DNA from: an uncultured Romboutsia sp.
GTDB taxonomy: Bacteria; Bacillota; Clostridia; Peptostreptococcales; Peptostreptococcaceae
NCBI GenBank assembly: GCA_937880075.1
Contig: CALFLM010000059.1
Span: 77,426 to 141,425, forward strand
Length of the DNA stretch: 64,000 bases
Reading direction: 5' to 3'
The position numbers were made by a program, and so were the translations under genes. Each line of letters begins with the position of its first letter. The stretch's first letter is position 1. Below, one piece after another: positions 1 through 8,881 of the stretch. The notes below the pieces were generated by a model. That model searched no databases, was not told the DNA's origin, and was given only the letters and a program-made list of their open reading frames with translations.

Positions 1-2
1 CA

Positions 3-1778
3 AATGGGAATACAATAGCTATAGATGGAAAGTTAACAGTTCAAGAATTAGCTACAAAATTAGATAAATCTGCATCTGAAATAATAATGAAACTTATGAA
101 GATGGGAACAATGGCAACAATAAACCAAGAAATAAGTTTTGAAATAGGTTCATTAGTTGCTAGTGAATATGGATTTGAATTAGTAGAAGGTTCAGCTAAT
201 GACGAAGAAGAGTTAGAAGCAATAGATGCTTTAATAGATATAGAAGAAGATAAAGAAGAAGACTTAGTAAAAAGACCACCAGTTGTTACTGTAATGGGAC
301 ATGTTGACCATGGTAAAACTTCTTTACTTGATGCTATAAGAAAAACTAACGTAACTTCAAGTGAAGCAGGAGGAATAACTCAACATATAGGTGCTTCAGA
401 AGTTATGGTAAATGGAGAAAAAGTAGTATTTTTAGATACTCCAGGACACGAAGCTTTCACATCTATGAGAGCTAGAGGAGCACAAGTTACAGATATGGCA
501 ATATTAGTTGTTGCCGCAGATGATGGAATAATGCCTCAAACAATAGAAGCTATAAACCATGCTAAAGCTGCTAATGTACCATTAATAGTTGCCATAAACA
601 AAATAGATAAGCCAGGTGCAAATCCTGATAGAGTTAAGCAAGAATTAGCTGACCAAGGATTATTAGTTGAAGACTGGGGTGGAGATGTTATATGTGTTCC
701 AGTATCAGCTTTAAAAAGAGAAGGTATAGATACACTACTTGAAATGGTACTTTTAGTTGCAGAAATGGAAGAATTAAAAGCTAATCCTAACAAAAGAGCA
801 GTAGGTACAGTTATAGAAGCGCAACTTGATAAAGGTAGAGGACCAGTTGCAACAGTACTTGTTCAAGGTGGTACTTTAAGAGTTGGGGACCCAATAGTTG
901 CTGGAGTTGCTAGTGGTAAAGTAAGAGCAATGATAAACTCTAAAGGAAAGAGAGTTAAAGTTGCTGGACCTTCTACAGCAGTAGAAATATTAGGGTTATC
1001 AGAAGTTCCACAAGGTGGAGACCAAGTTGTTGCAGTACCAAATGATAAAGCTGCAAGATTAGTAGCTGAAAAGAGACAACAAATGGCTAGAGAAGAAATG
1101 TTAAAATCTAACCAAAGAATGTCTTTAGATGACTTCTTCGCTCAAATGGGAGATGCTGAAGTTAAAGAATTACCTATAATAGTAAAAGCAGATGTTCAAG
1201 GTTCTGTTCAAGCAGTTAAGCAATCGCTTGAAAAATTATCTAATGAAGAAGTTGTTGTTAGAGTAATACATGGTGGTGTTGGTGCTGTAACTGAATCAGA
1301 TGTAACACTTGCAACTGCATCTAACGCAATAATAATAGGATTTAATGTAAGACCAGTTCCAAGTGCAGAAGTACTTGCTAAAAAAGAGGGTGTGGATGTA
1401 AGAACATACACTATTATATACAAGGCTATAGAAGATGTTCAATCAGCTATGACTGGTATGTTAGACCCAGAATATGTTGATGAAGATACAGGAAAAGCTG
1501 AAGTTAGAGAAATATTTAAGTTATCTGGCGTTGGAACTATAGCAGGGTGTTATGTAACTAGTGGTAAGGTATTTAGAGGATCTAAAGTAAGAATAGTAAG
1601 AGATGGATTCATAATACATGAAGGCCAATTAGCAGCTCTTAAGAGATTTAAAGATGATGTTAAAGAAGTTAACCAAGGTTACGAATGTGGTATGAGTTTT
1701 GTAAACTTCAATGACATAAAAGAAGGAGATATAATAGAAGCTTATATAACTAAAGAAGTAGAAAGAAAATTAAAATAG
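3..1778 (+). CDS. infB: Translation initiation factor IF-2 (5' end outside window)
   Basis: GTPase that brings fMet-tRNA to the 30S subunit and promotes subunit joining. The reading frame is open from base 3 without a start, so the gene begins upstream; the first visible residues belong to the IF2_N domain. G-domain motifs follow: G1 GHVDHGKT, G3 DTPGHE, G4 NKID. Domain II and the C-terminal fMet-tRNA-binding domains complete the family layout, and the C-terminus is intact. It is 21 bases upstream of rbfA, as in the conserved nusA-infB operon. Identification is secure; only the N-terminal extension cannot be judged. Confidence 0.97.
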   Translation, partial: NGNTIAIDGKLTVQELATKLDKSASEIIMKLMKMGTMATINQEISFEIGSLVASEYGFELVEGSANDEEELEAIDALIDIEEDKEEDLVKRPPVVTVMGHVDHGKTSLLDAIRKTNVTSSEAGGITQHIGASEVMVNGEKVVFLDTPGHEAFTSMRARGAQVTDMAILVVAADDGIMPQTIEAINHAKAANVPLIVAINKIDKPGANPDRVKQELADQGLLVEDWGGDVICVPVSALKREGIDTLLEMVLLVAEMEELKANPNKRAVGTVIEAQLDKGRGPVATVLVQGGTLRVGDPIVAGVASGKVRAMINSKGKRVKVAGPSTAVEILGLSEVPQGGDQVVAVPNDKAARLVAEKRQQMAREEMLKSNQRMSLDDFFAQMGDAEVKELPIIVKADVQGSVQAVKQSLEKLSNEEVVVRVIHGGVGAVTESDVTLATASNAIIIGFNVRPVPSAEVLAKKEGVDVRTYTIIYKAIEDVQSAMTGMLDPEYVDEDTGKAEVREIFKLSGVGTIAGCYVTSGKVFRGSKVRIVRDGFIIHEGQLAALKRFKDDVKEVNQGYECGMSFVNFNDIKEGDIIEAYITKEVERKLK

Positions 1779-1799
1779 ATATAAAAGAGGTCGATATTA

Positions 1800-2186
1800 A
1801 TGGCATCATATAATAGAACAAAGAGAATAGCAGAAGAGATAAAAAAAGTTATAAGCTCAATGCTTATAAGTGGAATAAAAGACCCTAGAATAACATCTAT
1901 GGTAAGTGTAACTGATGTTGAAGTTACAAATGACTTAAGCTATGCATATGTTTATGTAAGTATATTAGGTGGAGATGAAGAATCTACACTATTAGGACTA
2001 AAAAGTGCAGTAAATTATATAAGAAGAGAAGTAAGCAGAAGTGTTAAGCTTAGACATACTCCACAAATAATATTTAAAGTTGATGATTCTATTAAAAATG
2101 GTATGTATATGGACCATTTAATAAGAAAAGTTAATGAAGGAGCAACGGCATCTTCATTTGACGAGGAAGAATTTGATGAAGAATAA
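1800..2186 (+). CDS. rbfA: 30S ribosome-binding factor RbfA
   Basis: Small KH-fold factor needed for late 16S rRNA maturation and cold adaptation. The 128-residue product has the expected RbfA opening (NRTKRIAEEIKKVIS), the KDPRI segment and a single KH-type domain, with an acidic tail. An AGAGG ribosome site lies just before the ATG. It sits in the infB-rbfA-nrnA-truB-ribF order typical of Firmicutes. Its last 11 bases overlap the start of the next gene, which suggests translational coupling. Confidence 0.96.
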   Translation: MASYNRTKRIAEEIKKVISSMLISGIKDPRITSMVSVTDVEVTNDLSYAYVYVSILGGDEESTLLGLKSAVNYIRREVSRSVKLRHTPQIIFKVDDSIKNGMYMDHLIRKVNEGATASSFDEEEFDEE

Positions 2187-3171
2187 TATAGAGAGTATAA
2201 TAAAATACTTAAAAGGAAGTAACGATGATTTCATCGTTACTTCTCATATTAGTCCAGATGGAGATAACATAGGTTCAACTTTAGCAATGTATTATACTTT
2301 AAATAAATTAGGGAAAAACGTTTACTATGTGTTAGATGATAATCCACCAAAAAATTTAAAGTTTTTAGTTGAAAATATGAATATATTAAAATCAGAAGAA
2401 GTCAACTTAGATAGTTACAATATAGTAGCACTTGATTGTGGAGATAAAAAAAGAATTTGCTTAAGTCAAAAATTAGTAGATAATGCTAAGAAAATAATAT
2501 GTATAGATCATCATGTAAGTAATGATCATTATGGTGATTTTAATTACATAGATACTGAAGCATCATCAACTTGTGAGTTAGTTTATAATTTATTAGTAAA
2601 ATATAATAAATATGAAAATGTAAATATAATAGATGAAGATATAGCTACATGTTTATATACTGGTTTAGTAACTGATACTGGTAATTTTGTATATTCAAAC
2701 GCTCATCCAAGTAGTTTTGAAATGGCAAAGGAGCTTTTATTAAAAGGAGCTAAAAAAGATATTATAATTCAAAAAGTATTCCAAAGTAATCCATATAACT
2801 ATTATAAATTATTAGGTGAAGCTTTAAATACTTTAGATATAGTAGATGGAAAAATTGCTAGTATAATTATAACTAAAGAAATGTTAAAACGAAATGTGAT
2901 AAGCTTTAATGATTTAGATGGTATAACATCATACACTAGAGATATAGAAGGTGTTGAAGTTGGAATACTTCTAAAAGAGAAAAAAGAAAACGAAGTAAAA
3001 GTAAGTCTAAGATCTAAAAACTATGTAGATGTAAGTAAAATAGCTCAAAGCTTTAATGGTGGAGGACACATAAGAGCTGCAGGTTTAACTATTTACTCTA
3101 GCATAGAAGATGCAAAGAAAAAGATTGTCGAGGCGGTAGTAAAAGCAGTGCAAGGTGAAAAATATGAATAA
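2176..3171 (+). CDS. nrnA: DHH-family bifunctional oligoribonuclease / pAp phosphatase
   Basis: Predicted cytosolic DHH/DHHA1 phosphoesterase that degrades nanoRNAs and dephosphorylates pAp. I place the start at the internal ATG (MKNNIESIIKYL) rather than the upstream in-frame ATG at 2134, which would lie deep inside rbfA. Motifs: SPDGDNIGS near residue 25, CGD, the family-naming IDHH, a downstream DTGNF metal site, and GGGHIRAAG of DHHA1 near the C-terminus. 331 residues is normal. Gene order between rbfA and truB supports the call. Confidence 0.93.
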   Translation: MKNNIESIIKYLKGSNDDFIVTSHISPDGDNIGSTLAMYYTLNKLGKNVYYVLDDNPPKNLKFLVENMNILKSEEVNLDSYNIVALDCGDKKRICLSQKLVDNAKKIICIDHHVSNDHYGDFNYIDTEASSTCELVYNLLVKYNKYENVNIIDEDIATCLYTGLVTDTGNFVYSNAHPSSFEMAKELLLKGAKKDIIIQKVFQSNPYNYYKLLGEALNTLDIVDGKIASIIITKEMLKRNVISFNDLDGITSYTRDIEGVEVGILLKEKKENEVKVSLRSKNYVDVSKIAQSFNGGGHIRAAGLTIYSSIEDAKKKIVEAVVKAVQGEKYE

Positions 3172-4072
3172 AATAGTAAACATTATAAAGCCTACAGGAA
3201 TGACATCTCATGATGTAGTAAGTGCTGTAAGAAAGATTTTAAATACAAAAAAAGTTGGACACACAGGTACCCTTGATCCAGATGCATCAGGGGTATTACC
3301 TATATGTATAGGAAAGGCAACTAAAGTTAGTGAGCTTATATTAAACAAAGATAAGTCATATATTTGTGAGTTAACATTAGGCATAACTACAGATACATAT
3401 GACTCATCAGGTGAAATATTAGAAAGAGTAGATGATTTTAGTTTTATAAAAGAAGATATACAAAAGGCTTTTGATACTCAAAGGGGCAATATAGATCAAT
3501 TACCACCGATATATTCAGCATTAAAAGTAAATGGGAAAAGAATGTGTGACTTAGTTAGAAGTGGAAGAGCTGATGAAATAAATTTAAAAACTAGACCTGT
3601 TCATATAAAAGAACTTAATATACTTAGCATAAGGGATAATAAAATAATGTTTTATGTAAAATGTTCTAAAGGAACTTATGTAAGAAGTATATGCTATGAT
3701 ATAGGCAAAGTTTTAGGTTGTGGAGGACATATGTCTTTCCTACTTAGAACATCATCAGGCAAATTTAATTTAGAAAATGGTATAACACTTGAAGAGTTAC
3801 AAGAATACAAAGATAATAATACTCTAGATAAGTATTTGTATGACATAGACTATGTATTAACTAACTTTAATAAGATAACAATACATGAAAATGCAAAAAA
3901 GTATTATATAAATGGTGGTATAATAGATGAGAGAAGGTTTATAGATAAAGACTTTAATGAAAATGATGAACTTGTAAGAGTTTATAGTTCTAAAGAATTT
4001 ATCGGTATAGGCAAGTTAATAAGAAAAAATAATATTATAAGTGTAAAAAGTGATAAACTATTTATAGTATAA
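3164..4072 (+). CDS. truB: tRNA pseudouridine(55) synthase TruB
   Basis: Makes pseudouridine at position 55 of the T-psi-C loop of tRNA. The catalytic motif GTLDPDASGVLP is at residues 35-46, with D38 the expected nucleophile. The later KGTYVRSICYDIG segment is also typical. A GTG at 3155 is in frame, but AAGGTG there reads better as the ribosome site for the ATG at 3164. The start overlaps the end of nrnA by 8 bases. About 302 residues including the C-terminal PUA-like part. Confidence 0.95.
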   Translation: MNKIVNIIKPTGMTSHDVVSAVRKILNTKKVGHTGTLDPDASGVLPICIGKATKVSELILNKDKSYICELTLGITTDTYDSSGEILERVDDFSFIKEDIQKAFDTQRGNIDQLPPIYSALKVNGKRMCDLVRSGRADEINLKTRPVHIKELNILSIRDNKIMFYVKCSKGTYVRSICYDIGKVLGCGGHMSFLLRTSSGKFNLENGITLEELQEYKDNNTLDKYLYDIDYVLTNFNKITIHENAKKYYINGGIIDERRFIDKDFNENDELVRVYSSKEFIGIGKLIRKNNIISVKSDKLFIV

Positions 4073-4097
4073 ATTTCAATTGAGTGGGGAATTTCAA

Positions 4098-5039
4098 ATG
4101 GATACTATAACATCGATAGAAAAAATAGATACAGTAAAAGAAAGTGTAGTAACTATTGGAAACTTTGATGGTCTACACAGGGGGCATCAAGTATTGCTAA
4201 AAAAAGCTATAGAATATGCTAAGGCAAATAATGTAACTAGTATTGTTTTTACTTTTAAAAACCATCCGGTTAATTACTTTAGACCTGACTCTATAAAAAA
4301 TATAATAACTAATGAGGAAAAAGTAAAAATACTAAAATCTATGGGTGTGGATTATGTAATCAATATACTATTTGATGAATATATGACTAAAATATCGGGA
4401 TATGACTTTGTAAAAGAAATATTATTAGATACATTAGGTGCTAAAAAGATAATAGTTGGACATGATTTTACCTTTGCAAGAAATAAAGAAGGTAATATAA
4501 AATTATTACAAGAATTGTCTAAGAAGTATGGGTTTTCGTTAGAAATAGTAAACCCTATAAAATTAAATGATGTAAGGATTAGTAGTACTTATATTAGAAA
4601 GTTAATATCAGATGGTAATGTAGAAGATGTATACAAATACCTTGGTAGAAATTATAAATTATCGGGAGAAGTTATACATTCAAAAAAACTTGGAAGAACA
4701 ATAGGGTTTCCAACTGCAAATATAAGTATAAATGAGAATATGATTGTACCTAAAATTGGGATATATGCCACGAAAGTATACCTTAGTGGAGAAACATACT
4801 ACGGTGCTACAAATGTAGGATACAACCCTACAGTAAATGGAGAAAATTTATCTATTGAAACTAATATACTAGAGTTTAACGAAGATATATATGGAAAAAT
4901 TATAACTATAGAATTTCTAGAAAGAATTAGAGATGAAAAAAAGTTTAATGGAATTGAAGAATTAAAAAGCCAACTTAAAAAAGATACCAACTATGTATAT
5001 AAAAAGTATATTTGCAAAAGAGAAAAAATTATGATATAA
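4098..5039 (+). CDS. ribF: Bifunctional riboflavin kinase / FAD synthetase
   Basis: Converts riboflavin to FMN and then FAD. The N-terminal nucleotidyltransferase domain shows GNFDGLHRGHQ near residue 20 and the GHDFTF and ISSTYIR segments. The C-terminal flavokinase domain begins near residue 185 with LGRTIGFPTANI. I choose the ATG at 4098, with GGGG 8 bases upstream, over the in-frame TTG at 4080. About 313 residues, normal for the bifunctional form. Last gene of the infB-truB cluster. Confidence 0.95.
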   Translation: MDTITSIEKIDTVKESVVTIGNFDGLHRGHQVLLKKAIEYAKANNVTSIVFTFKNHPVNYFRPDSIKNIITNEEKVKILKSMGVDYVINILFDEYMTKISGYDFVKEILLDTLGAKKIIVGHDFTFARNKEGNIKLLQELSKKYGFSLEIVNPIKLNDVRISSTYIRKLISDGNVEDVYKYLGRNYKLSGEVIHSKKLGRTIGFPTANISINENMIVPKIGIYATKVYLSGETYYGATNVGYNPTVNGENLSIETNILEFNEDIYGKIITIEFLERIRDEKKFNGIEELKSQLKKDTNYVYKKYICKREKIMI

Positions 5040-5061
5040 TAAATAAGTAAATTAATTAACC

Positions 5062-5136
5062 ATTACTCGGCATATGATTACTCCAAATCTATGCTTAGTT
5101 ATTGGCGATTATAAAATATATTGGAGGTAACTCAAG
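5062..5136 (+). promoter_or_regulatory. Probable S15 autoregulatory leader (pseudoknot-type)
   Basis: The rpsO leader can form a hairpin GCATA (5070-5074) / TATGC (5090-5094). The loop holds CTCCAA (5081-5086), which is complementary to TTGGAG (5121-5126), the ribosome-binding site. Extending the pairing gives TTAC-TCCAA against TTGGAGGTAA with one bulge. Loop-to-downstream pairing of this kind is a pseudoknot that would hide the ribosome site. S15 autoregulation through diverse mRNA structures is known in other bacteria; its use here is inferred. Confidence 0.6.
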
Positions 5137-5391
5137 ATGAATAAAATTGAAATAATAAAAGAATTCGGAAGATTTGAAGGAGATACTGGTTCTCCAGAAG
5201 TACAAATAGCTTTATTAACAGCTAGAATAAACGAATTAAACGACCACTTAAAAGTGCACAAGAAAGACCACCACTCAAGAAGAGGTCTATTAAAGATGGT
5301 TGGTAGAAGAAGAAACTTATTAGCTTACTTAAAAGATAGAGATCTTGAAGGATACAGAGCATTAATAGCTAAATTAGGATTAAGAAAGTAA
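5137..5391 (+). CDS. rpsO: 30S ribosomal protein S15
   Basis: Primary 16S rRNA-binding protein of the small-subunit platform. The 84-residue product contains DTGSPEVQIALLTARI and the HHSRRGLLKMVGRRR signature that contacts rRNA. The ribosome site TTGGAGG is strong but can pair with the leader just upstream. It sits between ribF and pnp, the order seen in Bacillus, and a strong terminator follows. Confidence 0.98.
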   Translation: MNKIEIIKEFGRFEGDTGSPEVQIALLTARINELNDHLKVHKKDHHSRRGLLKMVGRRRNLLAYLKDRDLEGYRALIAKLGLRK

Positions 5392-5410
5392 TTTTTTACT
5401 TTTGTATTGA

Positions 5411-5440
5411 AAGCAGGTATAATAATACCTGCTTTTTATA
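5411..5440 (+). terminator. Intrinsic terminator after rpsO
   Basis: Perfect 10-bp stem AAGCAGGTAT (5411-5420) / ATACCTGCTT (5425-5434), a 4-base loop, then a T run. Confidence 0.9.
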
Positions 5441-5507
5441 ATTTTAATATTATATAAAAAGGTATTGGTAGCTATTATATAGAAAAATTTATATAGAGGT
5501 GATTATT

Positions 5508-6356
5508 TTGAAAATAAAATTAATATGTGATAGTTTATGTGATATTCCAAAAGAAATTCAAAATAAAGAATATTTAGATGTAGTACCGCTTACTATAATC
5601 TTTAATGATAAAGAATACAAAGATGGAGTAGATATAAGTAAAGAGGAATATTATGAAGTCTTAAAAAATAGTAAGGAAATACCAAAAACTTCTCAGGCTA
5701 CATACATTCAGTTCAGTGAGATATTTAACAAATATATAGATGAAGGTTACAAAATAATATGTATAAATGGTTCATCTAAATCATCAGGAACATATCAAAG
5801 TGCAATGCTTGCAAAAACTGATATGGGTGATAAGGGAAATGATATACACATGTTTGATACTATGAGTTTATCATTAGGAAGTGGTCAATTCGTTATAAAG
5901 GCATGTGATTTAATAGAAGATGGATTAAGCCCAGATGAAATAATAAAAGAATTAGACTCTATTAGAGAAAGTGTAATGCTATTTTTTGCACCTAAAACTT
6001 TGGAATATTTAAAAAAGAGTGGTAGAGTATCTGTAGCCACTGCTATAATAGGAAATATTCTTAATTTGGTACCGGTATTTTCGTTCCCTGATGGAGAAGC
6101 ACACTTAGAAGAAAAGGTTAGAGGAAGTAAGAACCTGGCAAGTAAGCTTGTTGATATGATATTAGATAAAAATAATGGGAATTTAGAGGATAAAATCGTT
6201 ACTATAGGATATGGAGATAATTTTAAAGATTTTGAAAAGCTTGAGAAAGAAGTACAAAAAAGAATAAAAGCTAAAAAAGTACTAATAACTAGAGGGGGGG
6301 CTTGTATATGTTCTCATACAGGTCCAGACATACTTGCTATAAGTTGTTCTAAATAG
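5508..6356 (+). CDS. DegV family fatty-acid-binding protein
   Basis: DegV proteins bind a fatty acid in a pocket between two domains and, as FakB, can present it to a FakA kinase. The N-terminus IKLICDSLCDIPKEI followed by VVPLTIIFNDKEYKDGVDIS is diagnostic, as are the TSQAT segment and the central KTLEYLKKSGRVS. I prefer the TTG start at 5508, spaced from AGAGGTGA, to the GTG at 5499, which lies inside that ribosome site. 282 residues is normal. Which fatty acid or kinase it serves cannot be told. Confidence 0.9.
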   Translation: MKIKLICDSLCDIPKEIQNKEYLDVVPLTIIFNDKEYKDGVDISKEEYYEVLKNSKEIPKTSQATYIQFSEIFNKYIDEGYKIICINGSSKSSGTYQSAMLAKTDMGDKGNDIHMFDTMSLSLGSGQFVIKACDLIEDGLSPDEIIKELDSIRESVMLFFAPKTLEYLKKSGRVSVATAIIGNILNLVPVFSFPDGEAHLEEKVRGSKNLASKLVDMILDKNNGNLEDKIVTIGYGDNFKDFEKLEKEVQKRIKAKKVLITRGGACICSHTGPDILAISCSK

Positions 6357-6512
6357 AATATGACTAATTTTAAAGCAAATTGTAAATAATACATATAATT
6401 ATTAAGATAAGTAAGTAAGCTACTTTTGTATTGTTAAAATATAGTATTTTTGATAAGATAATACATAGGATAGTAAACGCGTTTTTTAGCAAAAGAGGAG
6501 GTACAAGCTTTA

Positions 6513-8627
6513 ATGTTTGAACATAAAATATTTACAATGGATTTAGCAGGAAGAGAGCTTTCTGTTGAAATAGGAAAGATAGCAGAACTTGCTAGCGGAA
6601 GTGCCATAATTAGGTATGGGGAAACTATGGTTATGGTAAATGTTTCAAAATCAGCAAAACCAAGAGATGGAATAGATTTCTTCCCTCTAAGTGTTGATTA
6701 TGAAGAAAAATTATATTCAGTAGGGAAAATACCAGGAGGATTCTTAAAGAGAGAAGGTAAGCCTTCAGAAAAAGCGATATTAACATCAAGACTTATAGAT
6801 AGACCTATAAGGCCATTATTCCCAAAAGGATTTAGAAATGATGTACAAGTTGTTGCTACAGTTTTATCAGTAGACCAAGATTGTACACCAGATATAGTAG
6901 CTATGATAGGGTCATCTATAGCATTATCTATATCTGATATACCTTTTAATGGACCAACAGGGTCTGTTTTAATAGGGTTAGTTGATGGAGCATTTGTTGT
7001 TAACCCAACAGCAGAACAAAGAGAAAAGAGCTCTCTTCACCTAGTAGTATCAGGAACTAAAGATGCTATAATGATGGTTGAAGCTGGTGGAGACGAAATA
7101 CCAGATGCATTAATGCTTGAAGCTATACTATTTGCTCATGAAGAAATTAAAAAAGTAGTAACATTTATAGAAGAAATAACTGTGCAAGTTGGAAAAGAAA
7201 AAATGGAAGTAGTTTTATTTAAACCTGATGAAGAAGTTGAAAAAGCGGTTCGTGAATTTGCTACAGATAAAATGAAAGAAGCTGTAAAAACTATAGAAAA
7301 ACTTGAAAGAATGGAAAAAATGGATGCCGTTAAAGCTGAAACATTTGAAAAATTCGAAGAGTTATTAGAAGATTACGGAGTAGATATAGAAGAAACACTT
7401 CAAGCTATAATAAAAGAAGAAGTAAGAAAATTAATAGTACATGAAAATATAAGGCCTGATAATAGAGGTTTAGAAGAAATAAGACCAATATGGTGTGATA
7501 ACGGATTTATACCTAGAGCTCATGGTTCAGGATTATTTACAAGAGGTCAAACTCAAGTAATGTCGATAGCTACACTTGGAGCATTAGGAGATGTTCAAAT
7601 GCTAGATGGACTAGATGAAGAAGAAAGTAAGAGATACATGCATCACTATAACTTCCCTGCATATAGTGTTGGTGAAGCTAGACCATCAAGAGGACCAGGA
7701 AGAAGAGAAATAGGACATGGAGCACTTGCTGAAAGAGCATTAGTACCTGTACTTCCATCAAAAGAAGAATTCCCATATGCAATAAGGGTAGTATCAGAAG
7801 TACTAAGTTCTAATGGTTCTACATCTCAAGGTAGTGTATGTGGTTCAACATTATCTTTACTTGATGCTGGTGTACCTTTAAAAGATATGGTAGCAGGTAT
7901 AGCTATGGGTCTTATAAAGCATGATGATAAAGTAGCGGTACTTTCTGATATACAAGGTATGGAAGATCATTTAGGGGATATGGACTTTAAGGTGGCAGGA
8001 ACTGAAAAAGGTATAACAGCTATACAAATGGATATAAAAATAGCTGGTATAGATAAAGAAATATTAACTAGAGCTTTAAATCAAGCTAAAGCAGGTAGAA
8101 TGCATATATTAAATGAAATGAGAAAAACAATATCAGCTCCAAAACCAGAACTATCTAAGTATGCTCCTAAGATAATAACAATGAACATAAATCCAGATAA
8201 GATAAGAGACGTTATAGGACCTGGTGGAAAAGTTATAACTAAGATAATAGAGGAAACTGGAGTTAAGATAGATATAGAGCAAACTGGAGAAGTATTTATA
8301 GCTGGAATAGATGCTGATATGATAAAACTTGCACAAAAGAAAATAAATGATATAGTAGCTGAAGCTGAAGTAGGACAAACTTACACAGGTAAAGTTACAA
8401 GAATAATGAATTTTGGTGCATTTGTTGAAATACTTCCAGGTAAAGAAGGATTACTTCATATATCTCATATATCTCACGAAAGAGTAGCTAAAGTTGAAGA
8501 TGTATTAAACATAGGTGATGAAGTAGAAGTTAAAGTTACTGAAATAGATGAAAAAGGAAGAGTAAATTTATCTAGAAAAGTATTATTACCTAAGCCTGAA
8601 AAAGTAGAGACAAAAGAAGAAAAATAA
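6513..8627 (+). CDS. pnp: Polyribonucleotide nucleotidyltransferase (PNPase)
   Basis: 3'-to-5' phosphorolytic exoribonuclease and RNA-degradosome component. 704 residues with two RNase PH domains (about 1-210 and 310-540, the second with FTRGQTQ and GRREIGHGALAERAL), a KH domain near 555-610 (IGPGGKVI) and a C-terminal S1 domain near 620-690. Strong GAGGAGG ribosome site. The position after rpsO and before the deacetylase and M16 genes copies the Bacillus order, although asnB intervenes here. Confidence 0.98.
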   Translation: MFEHKIFTMDLAGRELSVEIGKIAELASGSAIIRYGETMVMVNVSKSAKPRDGIDFFPLSVDYEEKLYSVGKIPGGFLKREGKPSEKAILTSRLIDRPIRPLFPKGFRNDVQVVATVLSVDQDCTPDIVAMIGSSIALSISDIPFNGPTGSVLIGLVDGAFVVNPTAEQREKSSLHLVVSGTKDAIMMVEAGGDEIPDALMLEAILFAHEEIKKVVTFIEEITVQVGKEKMEVVLFKPDEEVEKAVREFATDKMKEAVKTIEKLERMEKMDAVKAETFEKFEELLEDYGVDIEETLQAIIKEEVRKLIVHENIRPDNRGLEEIRPIWCDNGFIPRAHGSGLFTRGQTQVMSIATLGALGDVQMLDGLDEEESKRYMHHYNFPAYSVGEARPSRGPGRREIGHGALAERALVPVLPSKEEFPYAIRVVSEVLSSNGSTSQGSVCGSTLSLLDAGVPLKDMVAGIAMGLIKHDDKVAVLSDIQGMEDHLGDMDFKVAGTEKGITAIQMDIKIAGIDKEILTRALNQAKAGRMHILNEMRKTISAPKPELSKYAPKIITMNINPDKIRDVIGPGGKVITKIIEETGVKIDIEQTGEVFIAGIDADMIKLAQKKINDIVAEAEVGQTYTGKVTRIMNFGAFVEILPGKEGLLHISHISHERVAKVEDVLNIGDEVEVKVTEIDEKGRVNLSRKVLLPKPEKVETKEEK

Positions 8628-8635
8628 TATAGTTT

Positions 8636-8661
8636 AAGAAGCCTAATTAGGCTTCTTTTTT
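8636..8661 (+). terminator. Intrinsic terminator after pnp
   Basis: Palindromic stem AAGAAGCCTA / TAGGCTTCTT at 8636-8657 followed by a T run. Confidence 0.9.
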
Positions 8662-8690
8662 TATGTTTAAGAATATTATAATGATTTAAA

Positions 8691-8802
8691 AAATGTGGAT
8701 AACTTCTGAATGTAAGTAATATCAACAGACTGGTTCTGAGCATAAAAAAGATTTTGAGCGACGGACTAAGTCGTTGGCGATATGAGTGAAGAGAATTTTT
8801 AT
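8691..8802 (+). repeat. Dispersed structured intergenic repeat, copy 1
   Basis: The left part (TGGATAACTTCTGAATGTAA, continuing into GTAATAT) closely matches the element at 30834. The right part, with GTTGGCGATATGAGTGAA before GAATTTTT, resembles the end of the element at 63420. It holds a small hairpin CGAC/GTCG at 8759-8773. It is non-coding, and a family relation among the three copies is inferred by eye. Confidence 0.5.
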
Positions 8803-8881
8803 ATTTAAGAAAAAAATATTACTAATGCATGTATAGATTCCTAATTAATGTGAAAATATAAATAACATAGGAGGAGTATAT

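Noticed and set aside
8151..8378. Minus-strand ORF of 75 codons inside pnp
   Set aside because: No ribosome site and low-complexity Tyr/Ser composition; a shadow of the KH-domain coding frame.
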